DNA from: Nitrospira sp.
Lineage (GTDB): Bacteria; Nitrospirota; Nitrospiria; Nitrospirales; Nitrospiraceae
Length of the DNA stretch: 64,000 nucleotides
Direction: 5' to 3'
Assembly: GCA_021323395.1 (NCBI GenBank)
Contig: JAJONL010000001.1
Coordinates: forward strand, 1-64,000
The notes beneath the pieces were generated by a model that ran no database searches, was not told the DNA's origin, and was given only the letters and a program-made list of their open reading frames with translations. Positions 9,591-16,913 of the stretch are shown in pieces (within the stretch, counting starts at the first letter, position 1; each line of letters begins with the position of its first letter). A program made the position numbers and the translations under genes.

Positions 9591-10460
9591 CTACGGAACT
9601 TGGTGATACGTGATGCTGCGCTCGCGAATGTGAAATTCCTTCAGTCTCTCGCGGTTGCCTCTCACTTCCCACCATTGAAGCGCTTCCATGATCCAATTGC
9701 CGGTCGTATCGTATTCGTAGCGATAGACTTTTCGGTCGGTGGCCCGCCCCTCCGCATTGAAGATACGTTCTTCATTCTGGCTGCCGTGCTGATCGTAACG
9801 AAACTCCGATCGGCCTTGGGGCTGCCCGGTGAGATCAGTCACGATTTTTTCACGAATACGGCCGTGCTCGCCGTACCGCAGGGCCACTTCGTAGCCCATG
9901 TCGAACCCGTTCGATTTTATCACTTGGCCGCTGCCGGCATCGAACCGATAGTTGCGTTCGAACCGCTCCCGCAGTAAACGTCCCGCATCGTCGAAGGCAT
10001 AGACGTTTCGGTTGATGACCTGCTGAGCATTGTAGTGGATACCCCGTATTCGATCATGCGCCTCGTCATAGGCGTACAGCGATGCGTTTTCGAACGTCCC
10101 ATCGCTCCATGCGGCCACTTCGGCCGATCGATTGCCATGGTTATCATAGGCAAAACGCGTTTCTTTCACGAGCGCACCACGGCCGTCCCGCACCGTCTCG
10201 GCAATCCTTCTCCCGGCCTGATCATGATGATAGAGAAATCGCAACGGCCACAGGCCGTGAGAGGTTTCTTCGCCGGCCTGAATACGCTCGATAAGGCGCC
10301 CCTGGGCGTCGAACCGATCAGTCTGCACGAGCAAACTTTCTGTCGTGACCACCGACTGAACGCGTCCTATCAACCCCTCTTCTTCCCGGTCTGAACGCTC
10401 GGCGGAACATGCCGGCAGGGTCGGACCAGTCCCGAGCAGCATCACGACCATGATTATCAT
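9591..10460 (-). CDS. RHS/YD-repeat-like lipoprotein
   Basis: Secreted repeat protein of unknown role. From ATG 10460 it has 289 residues. The first 18 (MIIMVVMLLG to LPAC) resemble a lipoprotein signal with a lipobox cysteine. The rest is a series of strands of RHS/YD type: FDAQGRLIERI, YHHDQAGRRIAET, YDNHGNRSAE, YAYDEAHDRI, YAFDDAGRLLRERF, YDQHGSQNEE, YEYDTTGNWI, roughly one every 20 to 30 residues. It is far shorter than toxin-bearing RHS proteins and has no C-terminal toxin region. The start is uncertain: GTG upstream (near 10493) would add a positively charged stretch, and the frame is open to 10577. Confidence 0.7.
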   Translation of the reverse strand: MIIMVVMLLGTGPTLPACSAERSDREEEGLIGRVQSVVTTESLLVQTDRFDAQGRLIERIQAGEETSHGLWPLRFLYHHDQAGRRIAETVRDGRGALVKETRFAYDNHGNRSAEVAAWSDGTFENASLYAYDEAHDRIRGIHYNAQQVINRNVYAFDDAGRLLRERFERNYRFDAGSGQVIKSNGFDMGYEVALRYGEHGRIREKIVTDLTGQPQGRSEFRYDQHGSQNEERIFNAEGRATDRKVYRYEYDTTGNWIMEALQWWEVRGNRERLKEFHIRERSITYHQVP

Positions 10461-10566
10461 GAGGCGACATGACGGAGAGGAAATGGGCCGTCGTGGCCAA
10501 GACACGACAGGCAATCGAGTGGGTGAGTGGACCGGGAACGACGGTATGAACAGAGGCCGGGGCCTC

Positions 10567-10761
10567 CTAGCCCACATTATTCATGACGGTTCGTCGCGAA
10601 ACCGCGCAGTCGCGCGCGAGACGGGCATGCGGAGCTGCGAGGCCCCGAGGCGTACGTGAACAGTACGTCGAGGGGGCGAGTGGCGAGCCTGCCCGCCGAA
10701 GGCTCGTCGCAGCCGCGAATCCGCGTTTGCAGCAGAAGCGCTCATGAGTAATGCGGGCTAG
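10567..10761. repeat. Dispersed repeat R1 with terminal inverted repeats (MITE-like)
   Basis: Non-coding element of 195 bases. Its ends are inverted repeats of 20 bases (10567-10586 and 10742-10761) that match at 18 positions, of the form CTAGCCCRCATTAYTCATGA. The inner part carries GAGGCGTACG and AGTACGTCGAG, a core also present in the repeats at 34174, 38174 and, more diverged, 41898. No transposase is encoded. The last bases overlap the fabI stop codon. Confidence 0.75.
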
Positions 10762-11537
10762 TCGACGGACGCCAGCGACCCGAGAATATGGTATCCCCCA
10801 TCGACGTAGATCACCTCTCCCGTGATGCCGCGGCCCAGCGGGCTCACCAGGAACAGTGCCGTATCGCCCACTTCGCCCTGCTCCGTCGCCCTCCGAAGCG
10901 GAGCGAAGGCGCGGTGGTGATCGACCATCTTGCTGATCCCGGACACGCCGCGCGCGGCCAATGTCTTGATCGGCCCGGCAGAAACGGCATTCACGCGGAT
11001 ATTCTTCGGCCCCAGATCATGAGCCAGATAGCGCACCGTTGCCTCAAGCGCAGCCTTGGCCACACCCATGACATTGTAGTGCGGCACGACCCGCTCGCTG
11101 CCGAGATAGGTCAGTGTCACGACAGACCCACCCTCCGTCATCAGCGGCACTGCTGCCCTTGTCACCGCCACCAAAGAATAGGCGCTGACATCGAGGGCCG
11201 TCGCAAACCCTTGACGGGTGGTATTCAAAAACTCTCCCGTGAGTTCTTCCCGCGGAGCAAAGGCCAGGGAATGCACCAGAAAATCCAACCGCCCGAGTTT
11301 CTGTCCGACTTGCTTCATCATCGCGTCAATCTGGCTGTCGTCTCCGACATCACACACACAGGCCGACGCGCCAGGCAGAGTCCGGACCAACTCCTCGACG
11401 TTCTCGCGCAACCGTTCATTCTGATAACTGAACAACAACTGCGCACCCTCACGCGCCGCAGCCTGCGCGATCGCCCAAGCGATACTATGCTTGTTGGCCA
11501 CACCAATGATCAGACCCTTCTTCCCCTCTAACAACAT
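10758..11537 (-). CDS. fabI: Enoyl-[acyl-carrier-protein] reductase (NADH) FabI
   Basis: Last reductive step of fatty-acid chain elongation: reduces trans-2-enoyl-ACP with NAD(P)H. 259 residues, typical length. The N-terminal dinucleotide motif GLIIGVANKHSIAWAIA is the FabI variant of the SDR fold, and the catalytic set Tyr144, Tyr154 and Lys161 (in the YNVMGVAK segment) matches FabI spacing of Tyr-x6-Lys. The C-terminus GEVIYVDGGYHILG is also standard. The gene stands alone. Its TAG stop lies in the terminal inverted repeat of element R1, so the repeat inserted right at or over the original stop. Confidence 0.95.
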   Translation of the reverse strand: MLLEGKKGLIIGVANKHSIAWAIAQAAAREGAQLLFSYQNERLRENVEELVRTLPGASACVCDVGDDSQIDAMMKQVGQKLGRLDFLVHSLAFAPREELTGEFLNTTRQGFATALDVSAYSLVAVTRAAVPLMTEGGSVVTLTYLGSERVVPHYNVMGVAKAALEATVRYLAHDLGPKNIRVNAVSAGPIKTLAARGVSGISKMVDHHRAFAPLRRATEQGEVGDTALFLVSPLGRGITGEVIYVDGGYHILGSLASVD

Positions 11538-11746
11538 ACAGGCTCCTGCTCCTTCAATGAGATGATGCCCGGTCGGGCGCTGAACATATCATGAATTTGG
11601 GTGCGAGTGAATCGTCCGCGGCCACGAATTTCTCAGTGCACAGTGGCTATCACTGACCGCAAATCACGGTGGCCTGTGATCGGGTTCTTTCGGAAGTTTT
11701 CCAGCCCCTCTAACCGCTTCCCCTACGTTCTCATCCTCGGTGGGCA

Positions 11747-11878
11747 CGATGGAGCTTTCCTTTCAACTGTGCGCCACCTTCTTACCCTCCCACCCCGGCC
11801 GCGCCGAGACGCGCCCTATGCCCAGGCGAGGGGCTTCTGAGCCCGCGCGTTGCGCGAGCAAGAAAGGAAACTCCGTCG
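11747..11878. repeat. Long hairpin repeat, copy A
   Basis: Non-coding element within the 344-base gap between fabI and the next gene. Imperfect arms at 11747-11764 and 11862-11878 (16 of 18 positions pair, allowing a one-base bulge) enclose about 97 bases. The inner right part 11834-11860 is 27 bases long and matches 43041-43067 at 26 positions; it contains a small hairpin CGCGC-GTT-GCGCG (11844-11856). The inner left part (CACCTTCTTACCC, CCCAGGCGAGG) recurs at 42832-42880. The arms do not match those of the copy near 43 kb. The rest of the gap shows nothing recognisable apart from the fabI upstream region. Confidence 0.7.
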
Positions 11879-11881
11879 CGC

Positions 11882-12763
11882 TCACAACTTCTTCCTCACC
11901 TCTTGCCAGTTCTTCGCCGCCTTGGCTTTACGAGGCAACTCACCCTTGGGCGGTTCCGGCACTATGACGACCTCCATTCTGTGATGGAGAAGTGTGTCCG
12001 CAAATGACCGCGTGCGCCCGATGCCCGTCTTCATCGTCGTCCAGCCACCCTGCTTGAAGCCTTCTATCACCGCGTTCACATCCCTGGACGGTAGTGACAC
12101 CACAAAGCCCACAGGAAACTTATGGATGCTCAGCCAGCGGCGCGCCCCTCCAACGGATTTCATCATAGCGGACAACTGATCACCGGTCGGCACGTACACC
12201 ACATTGTAGTAATACTGGGTCAGGCGGGACAGTTCCTCGGCCGCATTGGACAGGGGGTGCGCCGGCAATTCCGCCTCCTTCCCGGTTGGGACGGGAGAAG
12301 GTGGCGTCATGGGCTCGTCAGGTTGGATGAGCGCTTCCATCTCAACCAGCAGGATGGGTCGTCGGCGCTCCCAGACACACAATGTCGCCTCGCCCTTTTC
12401 TGATTCGACAGAGGCCGTCTCGACGACCGTGACGGCGATGACGTGAGTGCCCCGCATCTTGGGCGTATAGTCGAAGGCGGCCTGCCCGCCTGCCCCGGTG
12501 CTCGCTGTCGCGACCGGCTTACCGTCGACGAATAACTGCAGCGGAACGTCGTCCCATGTCTGGCCTTCCATCGACGTCTTGCCGGAGAGCCGTGCCTCGA
12601 TCCGGACCGTCTGATTCGGCAAGGTCAATACATCCTTCACCATGATGATGCCGGAAGCCTTACCGGCCGCGATATCGGGAACCGTGCTCACCCAGGCGAG
12701 CAGCAGCGCTGTCAGACAGCCTCGCAACCGGCGACAAAGCGATATTGTCATGGTCCTGTTCAA
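11882..12763 (-). CDS. Secreted protein with Ig-like and degenerate HAD-like parts
   Basis: Hypothetical exported protein of 293 residues. Residues 1-36 form a signal peptide (RRLRGCLTALLLAWVSTV). Residues about 45-130 look like an Ig-like beta sandwich (VRIEARLSGKT, PLQLFVDGKPVATASTGAGGQAAFDYTP), as in secreted adhesin or Ig-repeat proteins. The C-terminal part begins RRPILLVEMEALIQ, continues YYYNVVYVPTGD and WLSIHKFPVGFVV, a layout reminiscent of LNS2/APP1-type HAD phosphatases, but the catalytic DxD would be replaced by Glu-Met-Glu. The HAD reading is by eye and tentative; if right, the domain is probably inactive or altered. A small membrane-protein gene lies upstream on the same strand. 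Confidence 0.7.
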   Translation of the reverse strand: MNRTMTISLCRRLRGCLTALLLAWVSTVPDIAAGKASGIIMVKDVLTLPNQTVRIEARLSGKTSMEGQTWDDVPLQLFVDGKPVATASTGAGGQAAFDYTPKMRGTHVIAVTVVETASVESEKGEATLCVWERRRPILLVEMEALIQPDEPMTPPSPVPTGKEAELPAHPLSNAAEELSRLTQYYYNVVYVPTGDQLSAMMKSVGGARRWLSIHKFPVGFVVSLPSRDVNAVIEGFKQGGWTTMKTGIGRTRSFADTLLHHRMEVVIVPEPPKGELPRKAKAAKNWQEVRKKL

Positions 12764-12787
12764 TTCCCAGAGATCTACGAGGTTTGT

Positions 12788-13030
12788 TTATGACAGGAGT
12801 CCGCGGTCACGGCTGACGGTAAGATACGTGTCGACCATGCAGAACAGAACCAGCCCAATCAATGGCACGAGGGCGACCGAAAACACCGAGAGCCAGAGGA
12901 CTATCAACAGTAGTCCGGCAAGGAGTAAGGGACCACCCCGCTTTTCGCCGATATAGAGATGACCGAATCCTGGCACGAGGGACAGCGCGGCGGCGAGGCA
13001 GGCATGAGACGTTTTTTCAAGCGGATCCAT
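12788..13030 (-). CDS. Small TM2-like membrane protein
   Basis: An 80-residue membrane protein with two or three hydrophobic segments (residues about 8-20, 32-52 and 54-70). The motif PGFGHLYIGEKRGG resembles the start of TM2-domain and DUF5683-type small membrane proteins, where P-G-x-G-x-x-Y precedes the first helix. It lies 24 bases upstream of the Ig/HAD-like gene and 36 bases after the peroxiredoxin gene on the same strand, so it may be co-transcribed. Function unknown. Confidence 0.7.
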   Translation of the reverse strand: MDPLEKTSHACLAAALSLVPGFGHLYIGEKRGGPLLLAGLLLIVLWLSVFSVALVPLIGLVLFCMVDTYLTVSRDRGLLS

Positions 13031-13066
13031 ATCGGCTGAGCGGCTCGCGTTTCTCAGGGCGTCGGC

Positions 13067-13534
13067 TTAAGCTTTGAGGACTGCCAGCACTTCGTCCACA
13101 TGGCCAGGCACTTTGACCTTGCGAAACAAGGCCTTGAGCCGCCCCGTGGCATCGATCACAAAGGTGCTCCGCTCGATACCCCAGTACTTCCGGCCATACA
13201 TGCTCTTCTCTTTGTAGACTCCGTAAGCCTTGCTCGTGGACGCCTCTTCATCACTCAAGAGCGCAAATGGTAACCCGTACTTTGCGATAAACTTCTGATG
13301 CGACGCTTTGCCATCCAGGCTGACTCCGAGCACGACCGCCCCGGCCTTCTCGATTGGCGCGAGCGAGTCACGAAAGTCGCAGGATTCTTTTGTACAGCCC
13401 GACGTGTCGTCCTTGGGATAAAAATACAACACCACCTGTTTCCCTTTGAGACTCTTCAAGGACACGGTCTTACCGTCCTGATCCGGCAAAGAAAAGTCCG
13501 GCGCCTTTGCACCCACCTCTAACTCATTCGCCAT
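13067..13534 (-). CDS. bcp: Thioredoxin-dependent peroxiredoxin, Bcp/PrxQ type
   Basis: Reduces hydrogen and organic peroxides using thioredoxin. 155 residues, standard for Bcp. The active site reads YPKDDTSGCTKESCDFRD: Cys47 is the peroxidatic cysteine and Cys52 the resolving cysteine, the atypical 2-Cys PrxQ arrangement. GVSLDGKASHQKFIAKYGLPFALLSDE and RSTFVIDATG are also family segments. The ATG has an AGGAGGAGA-like ribosome-binding site upstream. A thioredoxin gene is present at 29.3 kb. Confidence 0.95.
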   Translation of the reverse strand: MANELEVGAKAPDFSLPDQDGKTVSLKSLKGKQVVLYFYPKDDTSGCTKESCDFRDSLAPIEKAGAVVLGVSLDGKASHQKFIAKYGLPFALLSDEEASTSKAYGVYKEKSMYGRKYWGIERSTFVIDATGRLKALFRKVKVPGHVDEVLAVLKA

Positions 13535-13573
13535 GTACCCATCTCCTCCTGAAGGACGCTGCCTACCACGCCG

Positions 13574-14020
13574 CTAGCGCGGCCCGCTGCCGATATCCGG
13601 TTTTCTCGTACCATAGGGATGTTCTTTAGGCGGTCCCTTTTGCACGGTCGGACTTCCGAAGGGACGCAAGGCCGGCGAGTCCCAGATCACCTTATCGCCC
13701 GGAGCTAAGTTCGCCGCCTCGATAAAGTGTTGGCGGGCCACATCCGTTTCACCCAAGGCATTCAGAGTCAAGGCATAGTTGTAGTGCGCCTGTCCTGAAT
13801 CCGGAACCGCTTTGACGGCCTGCCAGAAGTAGTTCTTGGCCTCAGCGAATTGCCCGCTCTGGAACGCCTGCATCCCTTGAGTATTGAGGGCGACCGCCTG
13901 GGCAGTGGCTCCAGAAGTGAGTTCCAGCGGAACGAGCGGCTTTGGTTTGGAATGTGTACAGGCGGCAAACGATAACAACAGGACACACAAGGGAATCAAC
14001 AGTCCGAATCTCATACGCAT
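13574..14020 (-). CDS. TPR-repeat lipoprotein
   Basis: A 148-residue putative lipoprotein. The signal sequence ends in LSFAAC (Cys21), a good lipobox. Residues about 45-115 form two TPR units (NTQGMQAFQSGQFAEAKNYF, HYNYALTLNALGETDVARQHF), which mediate protein-protein contacts. The C-terminus is Gly/Pro/Lys-rich and disordered. Two DUF507 genes lie upstream on the same strand, about 30 bases away. Partner unknown. Confidence 0.82.
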   Translation of the reverse strand: MRMRFGLLIPLCVLLLSFAACTHSKPKPLVPLELTSGATAQAVALNTQGMQAFQSGQFAEAKNYFWQAVKAVPDSGQAHYNYALTLNALGETDVARQHFIEAANLAPGDKVIWDSPALRPFGSPTVQKGPPKEHPYGTRKPDIGSGPR

Positions 14021-14049
14021 GACCTCGTCAAAATATCTCGCCGCGCGCT

Positions 14050-14325
14050 TTATGGTTTGGCGCGCTTCTTTTGTTCATCTTCGCAGGCCTTTCTATACAT
14101 GACGTCCCATTCGGCACTTCCCTCCACGATGTGCCTGGAATACGACGCCAGTCTCGCCCGCACTTTCTTGTCGATCTCCGCCTCTAGTGCCAGTTCCGCC
14201 GCGACCACACGTTTAATCTCGCGTAAGACCTTGCCGTCATCCTCAAGCAATCGGCACTGAGCGCTCTTTTTGAGCGTCCCCAACATGAGGTGGGCGAGAT
14301 GGCTGGCTTTGTCGTCGCTAATCAC
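14050..14325 (-). CDS. DUF507 family protein (first copy)
   Basis: A 91-residue soluble protein of the DUF507 family, made of helices rich in charged residues (LREIKRVVAAELALEAEIDKKVRARLASYSR). No function is established for the family. The related gene at 14406-14687 lies 80 bases upstream on the same strand; the two share the pattern of an N-terminal helix, a middle ELxLExxIxxxVRxxL helix and a C-terminal YxxMxxxxxxK segment, so they are paralogues and may act as a pair. Translation likely starts at ATG 14325. Confidence 0.8.
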   Translation of the reverse strand: MISDDKASHLAHLMLGTLKKSAQCRLLEDDGKVLREIKRVVAAELALEAEIDKKVRARLASYSRHIVEGSAEWDVMYRKACEDEQKKRAKP

Positions 14326-14405
14326 AATGTGCGCCGTTTCGACTGGACCATGCCGGGGTCATGCGGGAAGGAATAAGGCCGGCGCCTCTGATGCGACCCC
14401 GTCTT

Positions 14406-14687
14406 CTACAAAATAATCCCTCGCTCTCGGACCAGCTTCTGCTTGATCATCGTGAACATCTTCTGGTAATCGACCTGTCCCTGTTCGATTTGTCGCTCGT
14501 ACGGCTGCATCAATCGACGCACTTCGGCATTCAACCGATCCTCAACTCCGAGTTCTTCCGTCATGGCCTGTTCCAGCGACTCACGAAGCGTTTTGCGATC
14601 GCCGGTCACTTCCATAAAGGCGAGTTCGTGCAATCGCGCGAGCAACGACTCAGCCATATGGTGAATGCGCTCTTTAGCCAGCCTCAT
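14406..14687 (-). CDS. DUF507 family protein (second copy)
   Basis: A 93-residue DUF507 protein. I choose ATG 14687 (MRLAKERIHHMAE), which matches the family N-terminus, over the upstream ATG 14720. Core segment: LEQAMTEELGVEDRLNAEVRRLMQPYERQIEQG, ending VDYQKMFTMIKQKLVRERGIIL. Tandem with the copy at 14050-14325. In family members of this type the C-terminal Met-x-x-x-(Lys)-x-x-Leu helix is best conserved. Role unknown. Confidence 0.82.
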   Translation of the reverse strand: MRLAKERIHHMAESLLARLHELAFMEVTGDRKTLRESLEQAMTEELGVEDRLNAEVRRLMQPYERQIEQGQVDYQKMFTMIKQKLVRERGIIL

Positions 14688-14743
14688 CGAACATACCCCA
14701 GACGGGTCATCCGTTCTCAATCGGGGAACTGCGAGGTGAATGA

Positions 14744-15154
14744 TTACCCAACCGTCGGTCCCTGCTCGAGTCGTTCCACGCGGATCGTGCTCGCATTCAT
14801 CGCCCGGCGGAGGGTCGCCGCATCCCCCACCACGCGCCCCACGACATTGACCCGATCCGCCGGAACGGGGTCCGGCCCCATGCTCATCGGCGTGCGGCCG
14901 AAAAAAATCGCCAACACTTGGCCGGCTCCCCAGAACGCCACATCGCCGACTTTGACCTGGGTCGTCGCCGTCTCGCGATGGTCCTTGACGCCGTCAAGCT
15001 TGAAATAGAACTCTTCGCCCCACACGTTCAACGGTCCTTCCGCGGGAAGCGCCCGATAAATTTCCTCTGCCGTGCGGGTCCCTTTCAACTCGGCGTCAAG
15101 CTGGACTCCGCCCACGCTGATCCTGATACGTTTCACGCTTCCATTCGTATTCAT
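14744..15154 (-). CDS. Cyclophilin-like-fold protein (TM1367 type)
   Basis: A 136-residue protein with the layout of the cyclophilin-like TM1367/DUF3830 group: RIRISVGGVQLDAELKGTRTAEEIYRALP, then NVWGEEFYFKLDGV, then VKVGDVAFWGAGQVLAIFFGRTPMS. This group has the beta-barrel fold of cyclophilins but is not known to be a prolyl isomerase. The start is ATG 15154 with GAGGGG just upstream; a GTG nine bases earlier is the alternative. It is the most upstream gene of the minus-strand run and divergent from the exonuclease gene at 15280. Substrate unknown. Confidence 0.75.
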   Translation of the reverse strand: MNTNGSVKRIRISVGGVQLDAELKGTRTAEEIYRALPAEGPLNVWGEEFYFKLDGVKDHRETATTQVKVGDVAFWGAGQVLAIFFGRTPMSMGPDPVPADRVNVVGRVVGDAATLRRAMNASTIRVERLEQGPTVG

Positions 15155-15279
15155 GCCCCTCACCTGCCCGCTGAAACCGACTGAATAGTGACGAAACTCC
15201 GCATCAGTCGCGGACTCTAACTTGTTTATCGCCTGAAATCAAGGTTACAATCCGGCGCAGTCTCCATCCTGACACCTCT

Positions 15280-16065
15280 ATGTTGACCTCAACGTTCGTC
15301 CATCTCCAGGGCATCGGATCCTCCACCGAACGACGATTGTGGGAAGAAGGTATTTCCAATTGGGAGTCCTTCCGTCAGCAGTCTCGCCTCGCCGGAATTT
15401 CACCTGCCCGCAAAGCCTCGTATGACGCCGATCTGGCTTCGGCTCAAGAGCATCTCGATCGCCGAAATGCCCGGTATTTTGCCGGCTGCCTCCACATGCG
15501 CGACCACTGGCGGCTGTTTCAGACGTTCGGCGCGCGAGCGCTCTACCTCGACATCGAAACAACCGGGCTCTCGGCTCGTGACGGACAGGTGACTCTCGTC
15601 GGGCTGTATCGCAATGGTCGCATGAGCTCGCTGATCCGAGGTGACTCTCTGACGCGGGACCTCCTTCAGGAGGAGCTCGATCAAGCCGATTTGTTGATCA
15701 CATTTTTCGGCAGCGTCTTTGATATCCCTTACCTCCAAGTCCACTTCAAGGGACTACAGGTCTCTATTCCACACTTCGATTTGTGTTTCGCGGCGCGCCG
15801 GGTGGGCTTGCAGGGCGGGCTCAAACATATCGAACGCAAGTTGGACATCGCACGGGAATCCGATCTTCATCAGCTCGATGGAATGGAAGCCGTTCGATTA
15901 TGGCATCAATACCGTGCAGGTGATGCCGCCGCTCTGGATCTCCTCGTTCGTTACAATGCCGCCGATACCCGGAATCTTGAGCCTTTGGCGGAATGTCTGT
16001 TTGACCGACTGATTGCGCGATATGGCCCACCCCCATCCTTTCATCTCGGTCTCGAACGCTCATGA
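15280..16065 (+). CDS. YprB-type RNase H-like 3'-5' exonuclease
   Basis: Predicted DnaQ/RNase H-fold nuclease, 261 residues. Residues 1-60 carry a helix-hairpin-like segment (LQGIGSSTERRLWEEGISNWESF). The nuclease core begins at LYLDIETTGL (Asp and Glu of the DxE metal site), continues LITFFGSVFDIPYL (second Asp) and ends YNAADTRNLEPLAE, the third motif with Asp. This layout matches the YprB_RNaseH_like (RNase_H_2) family. The stop overlaps the PP2C start by four bases (ATGA), so the two are translationally coupled. Nucleic-acid substrate is unknown. Confidence 0.85.
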   Translation: MLTSTFVHLQGIGSSTERRLWEEGISNWESFRQQSRLAGISPARKASYDADLASAQEHLDRRNARYFAGCLHMRDHWRLFQTFGARALYLDIETTGLSARDGQVTLVGLYRNGRMSSLIRGDSLTRDLLQEELDQADLLITFFGSVFDIPYLQVHFKGLQVSIPHFDLCFAARRVGLQGGLKHIERKLDIARESDLHQLDGMEAVRLWHQYRAGDAAALDLLVRYNAADTRNLEPLAECLFDRLIARYGPPPSFHLGLERS

Positions 16066-16847
16066 CCAGCATGTGGGACTGGACAGCGTATGGGCGAACG
16101 GATCGCGGCTTGGTTCGACGCACCAATCAGGATACATTTTTCGTCGATAATCGCCATCGCCTCTGGGCCGTCGCGGACGGCATGGGAGGTCACGCCGGGG
16201 GAGATGTCGCCAGTCAAATCGTCATGGATACCCTCGCCAACTTTGCACCAACGATGCGGCAAACCGCCGACGATGATGAGGAAGACGCTACCTTTCATCT
16301 GACCACCATGGTGAAACAAGCCCATACGGCCATCCTCACCCACGCCGATCATCACCCCTTTTTGGAAGGCATGGGAACCACGTTGGTCGCGGCACATCTT
16401 CTCCGGCTTTCGACGCCTCGCGTATTGGTGGTGAACGTCGGCGACAGTCGGGCCTATTTGGTCAGGGACAGAACGATCGTCCAGGTGACCCGTGACCATA
16501 CGTGGATCGAAGAACAGATTCGCAACGGACACCTCACCCCAAACGAAGCTGCTCATCACCCGGACCGCCACGTGCTCACCCGCGCGATGGGGCTTGGTTC
16601 CACCATTGAAATCGATGTCTTTCCCTATGACGTGGTGGATGGCGATCTTCTGTTGCTCTGCTCTGACGGCCTCACGAAAATGCTTCCGGACTCGCGCATT
16701 TTACAAACGGTCCTTCCGCACCGGCGTAATCCTCCCCTCGCGACTCAGGCGCTGGTTGGAGCGGCGCTAGAGGAAGGCGGGATCGACAACATCACCGTTA
16801 TCGCCTGCACCATGACTGAAAGACCCAATCCGGGAAATAGACATTGA
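16062..16847 (+). CDS. PP2C-family Ser/Thr protein phosphatase
   Basis: Metal-dependent phosphoprotein phosphatase (PPM/PP2C, Stp/PrpC group), 261 residues. Motifs in order: RRTNQDTFF (motif 1), WAVADGMGGHAGG (metal-binding Asp), GMGTTLVAAHL, VNVGDSRAYLVR, HVLTRAMG, LLLCSDGLTKML (metal Asp) and GGIDNITVI (metal Asp and Asn). All catalytic aspartates are present. No matching kinase is adjacent; a kinase/phosphatase/FHA set lies at 45-48 kb. Coupled to the exonuclease gene before it by a four-base overlap. Target unknown. Confidence 0.93.
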   Translation: MTSMWDWTAYGRTDRGLVRRTNQDTFFVDNRHRLWAVADGMGGHAGGDVASQIVMDTLANFAPTMRQTADDDEEDATFHLTTMVKQAHTAILTHADHHPFLEGMGTTLVAAHLLRLSTPRVLVVNVGDSRAYLVRDRTIVQVTRDHTWIEEQIRNGHLTPNEAAHHPDRHVLTRAMGLGSTIEIDVFPYDVVDGDLLLLCSDGLTKMLPDSRILQTVLPHRRNPPLATQALVGAALEEGGIDNITVIACTMTERPNPGNRH

Positions 16848-16913
16848 CAGCGCCTCCGGCCTCCAGGTAGCCTCGGAGAGTTGGACTTTTCCAAGGAGAC
16901 GTTTTCCCAATCT

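Noticed and set aside
11601-11840. 79-codon ORF in the gap after fabI
   Set aside because: Runs through the hairpin repeat and has no convincing start; better explained as repeat sequence.
14361-15008. 215-codon plus-strand ORF
   Set aside because: Antisense to the second DUF507 gene and the cyclophilin-like gene, both with clear family features.
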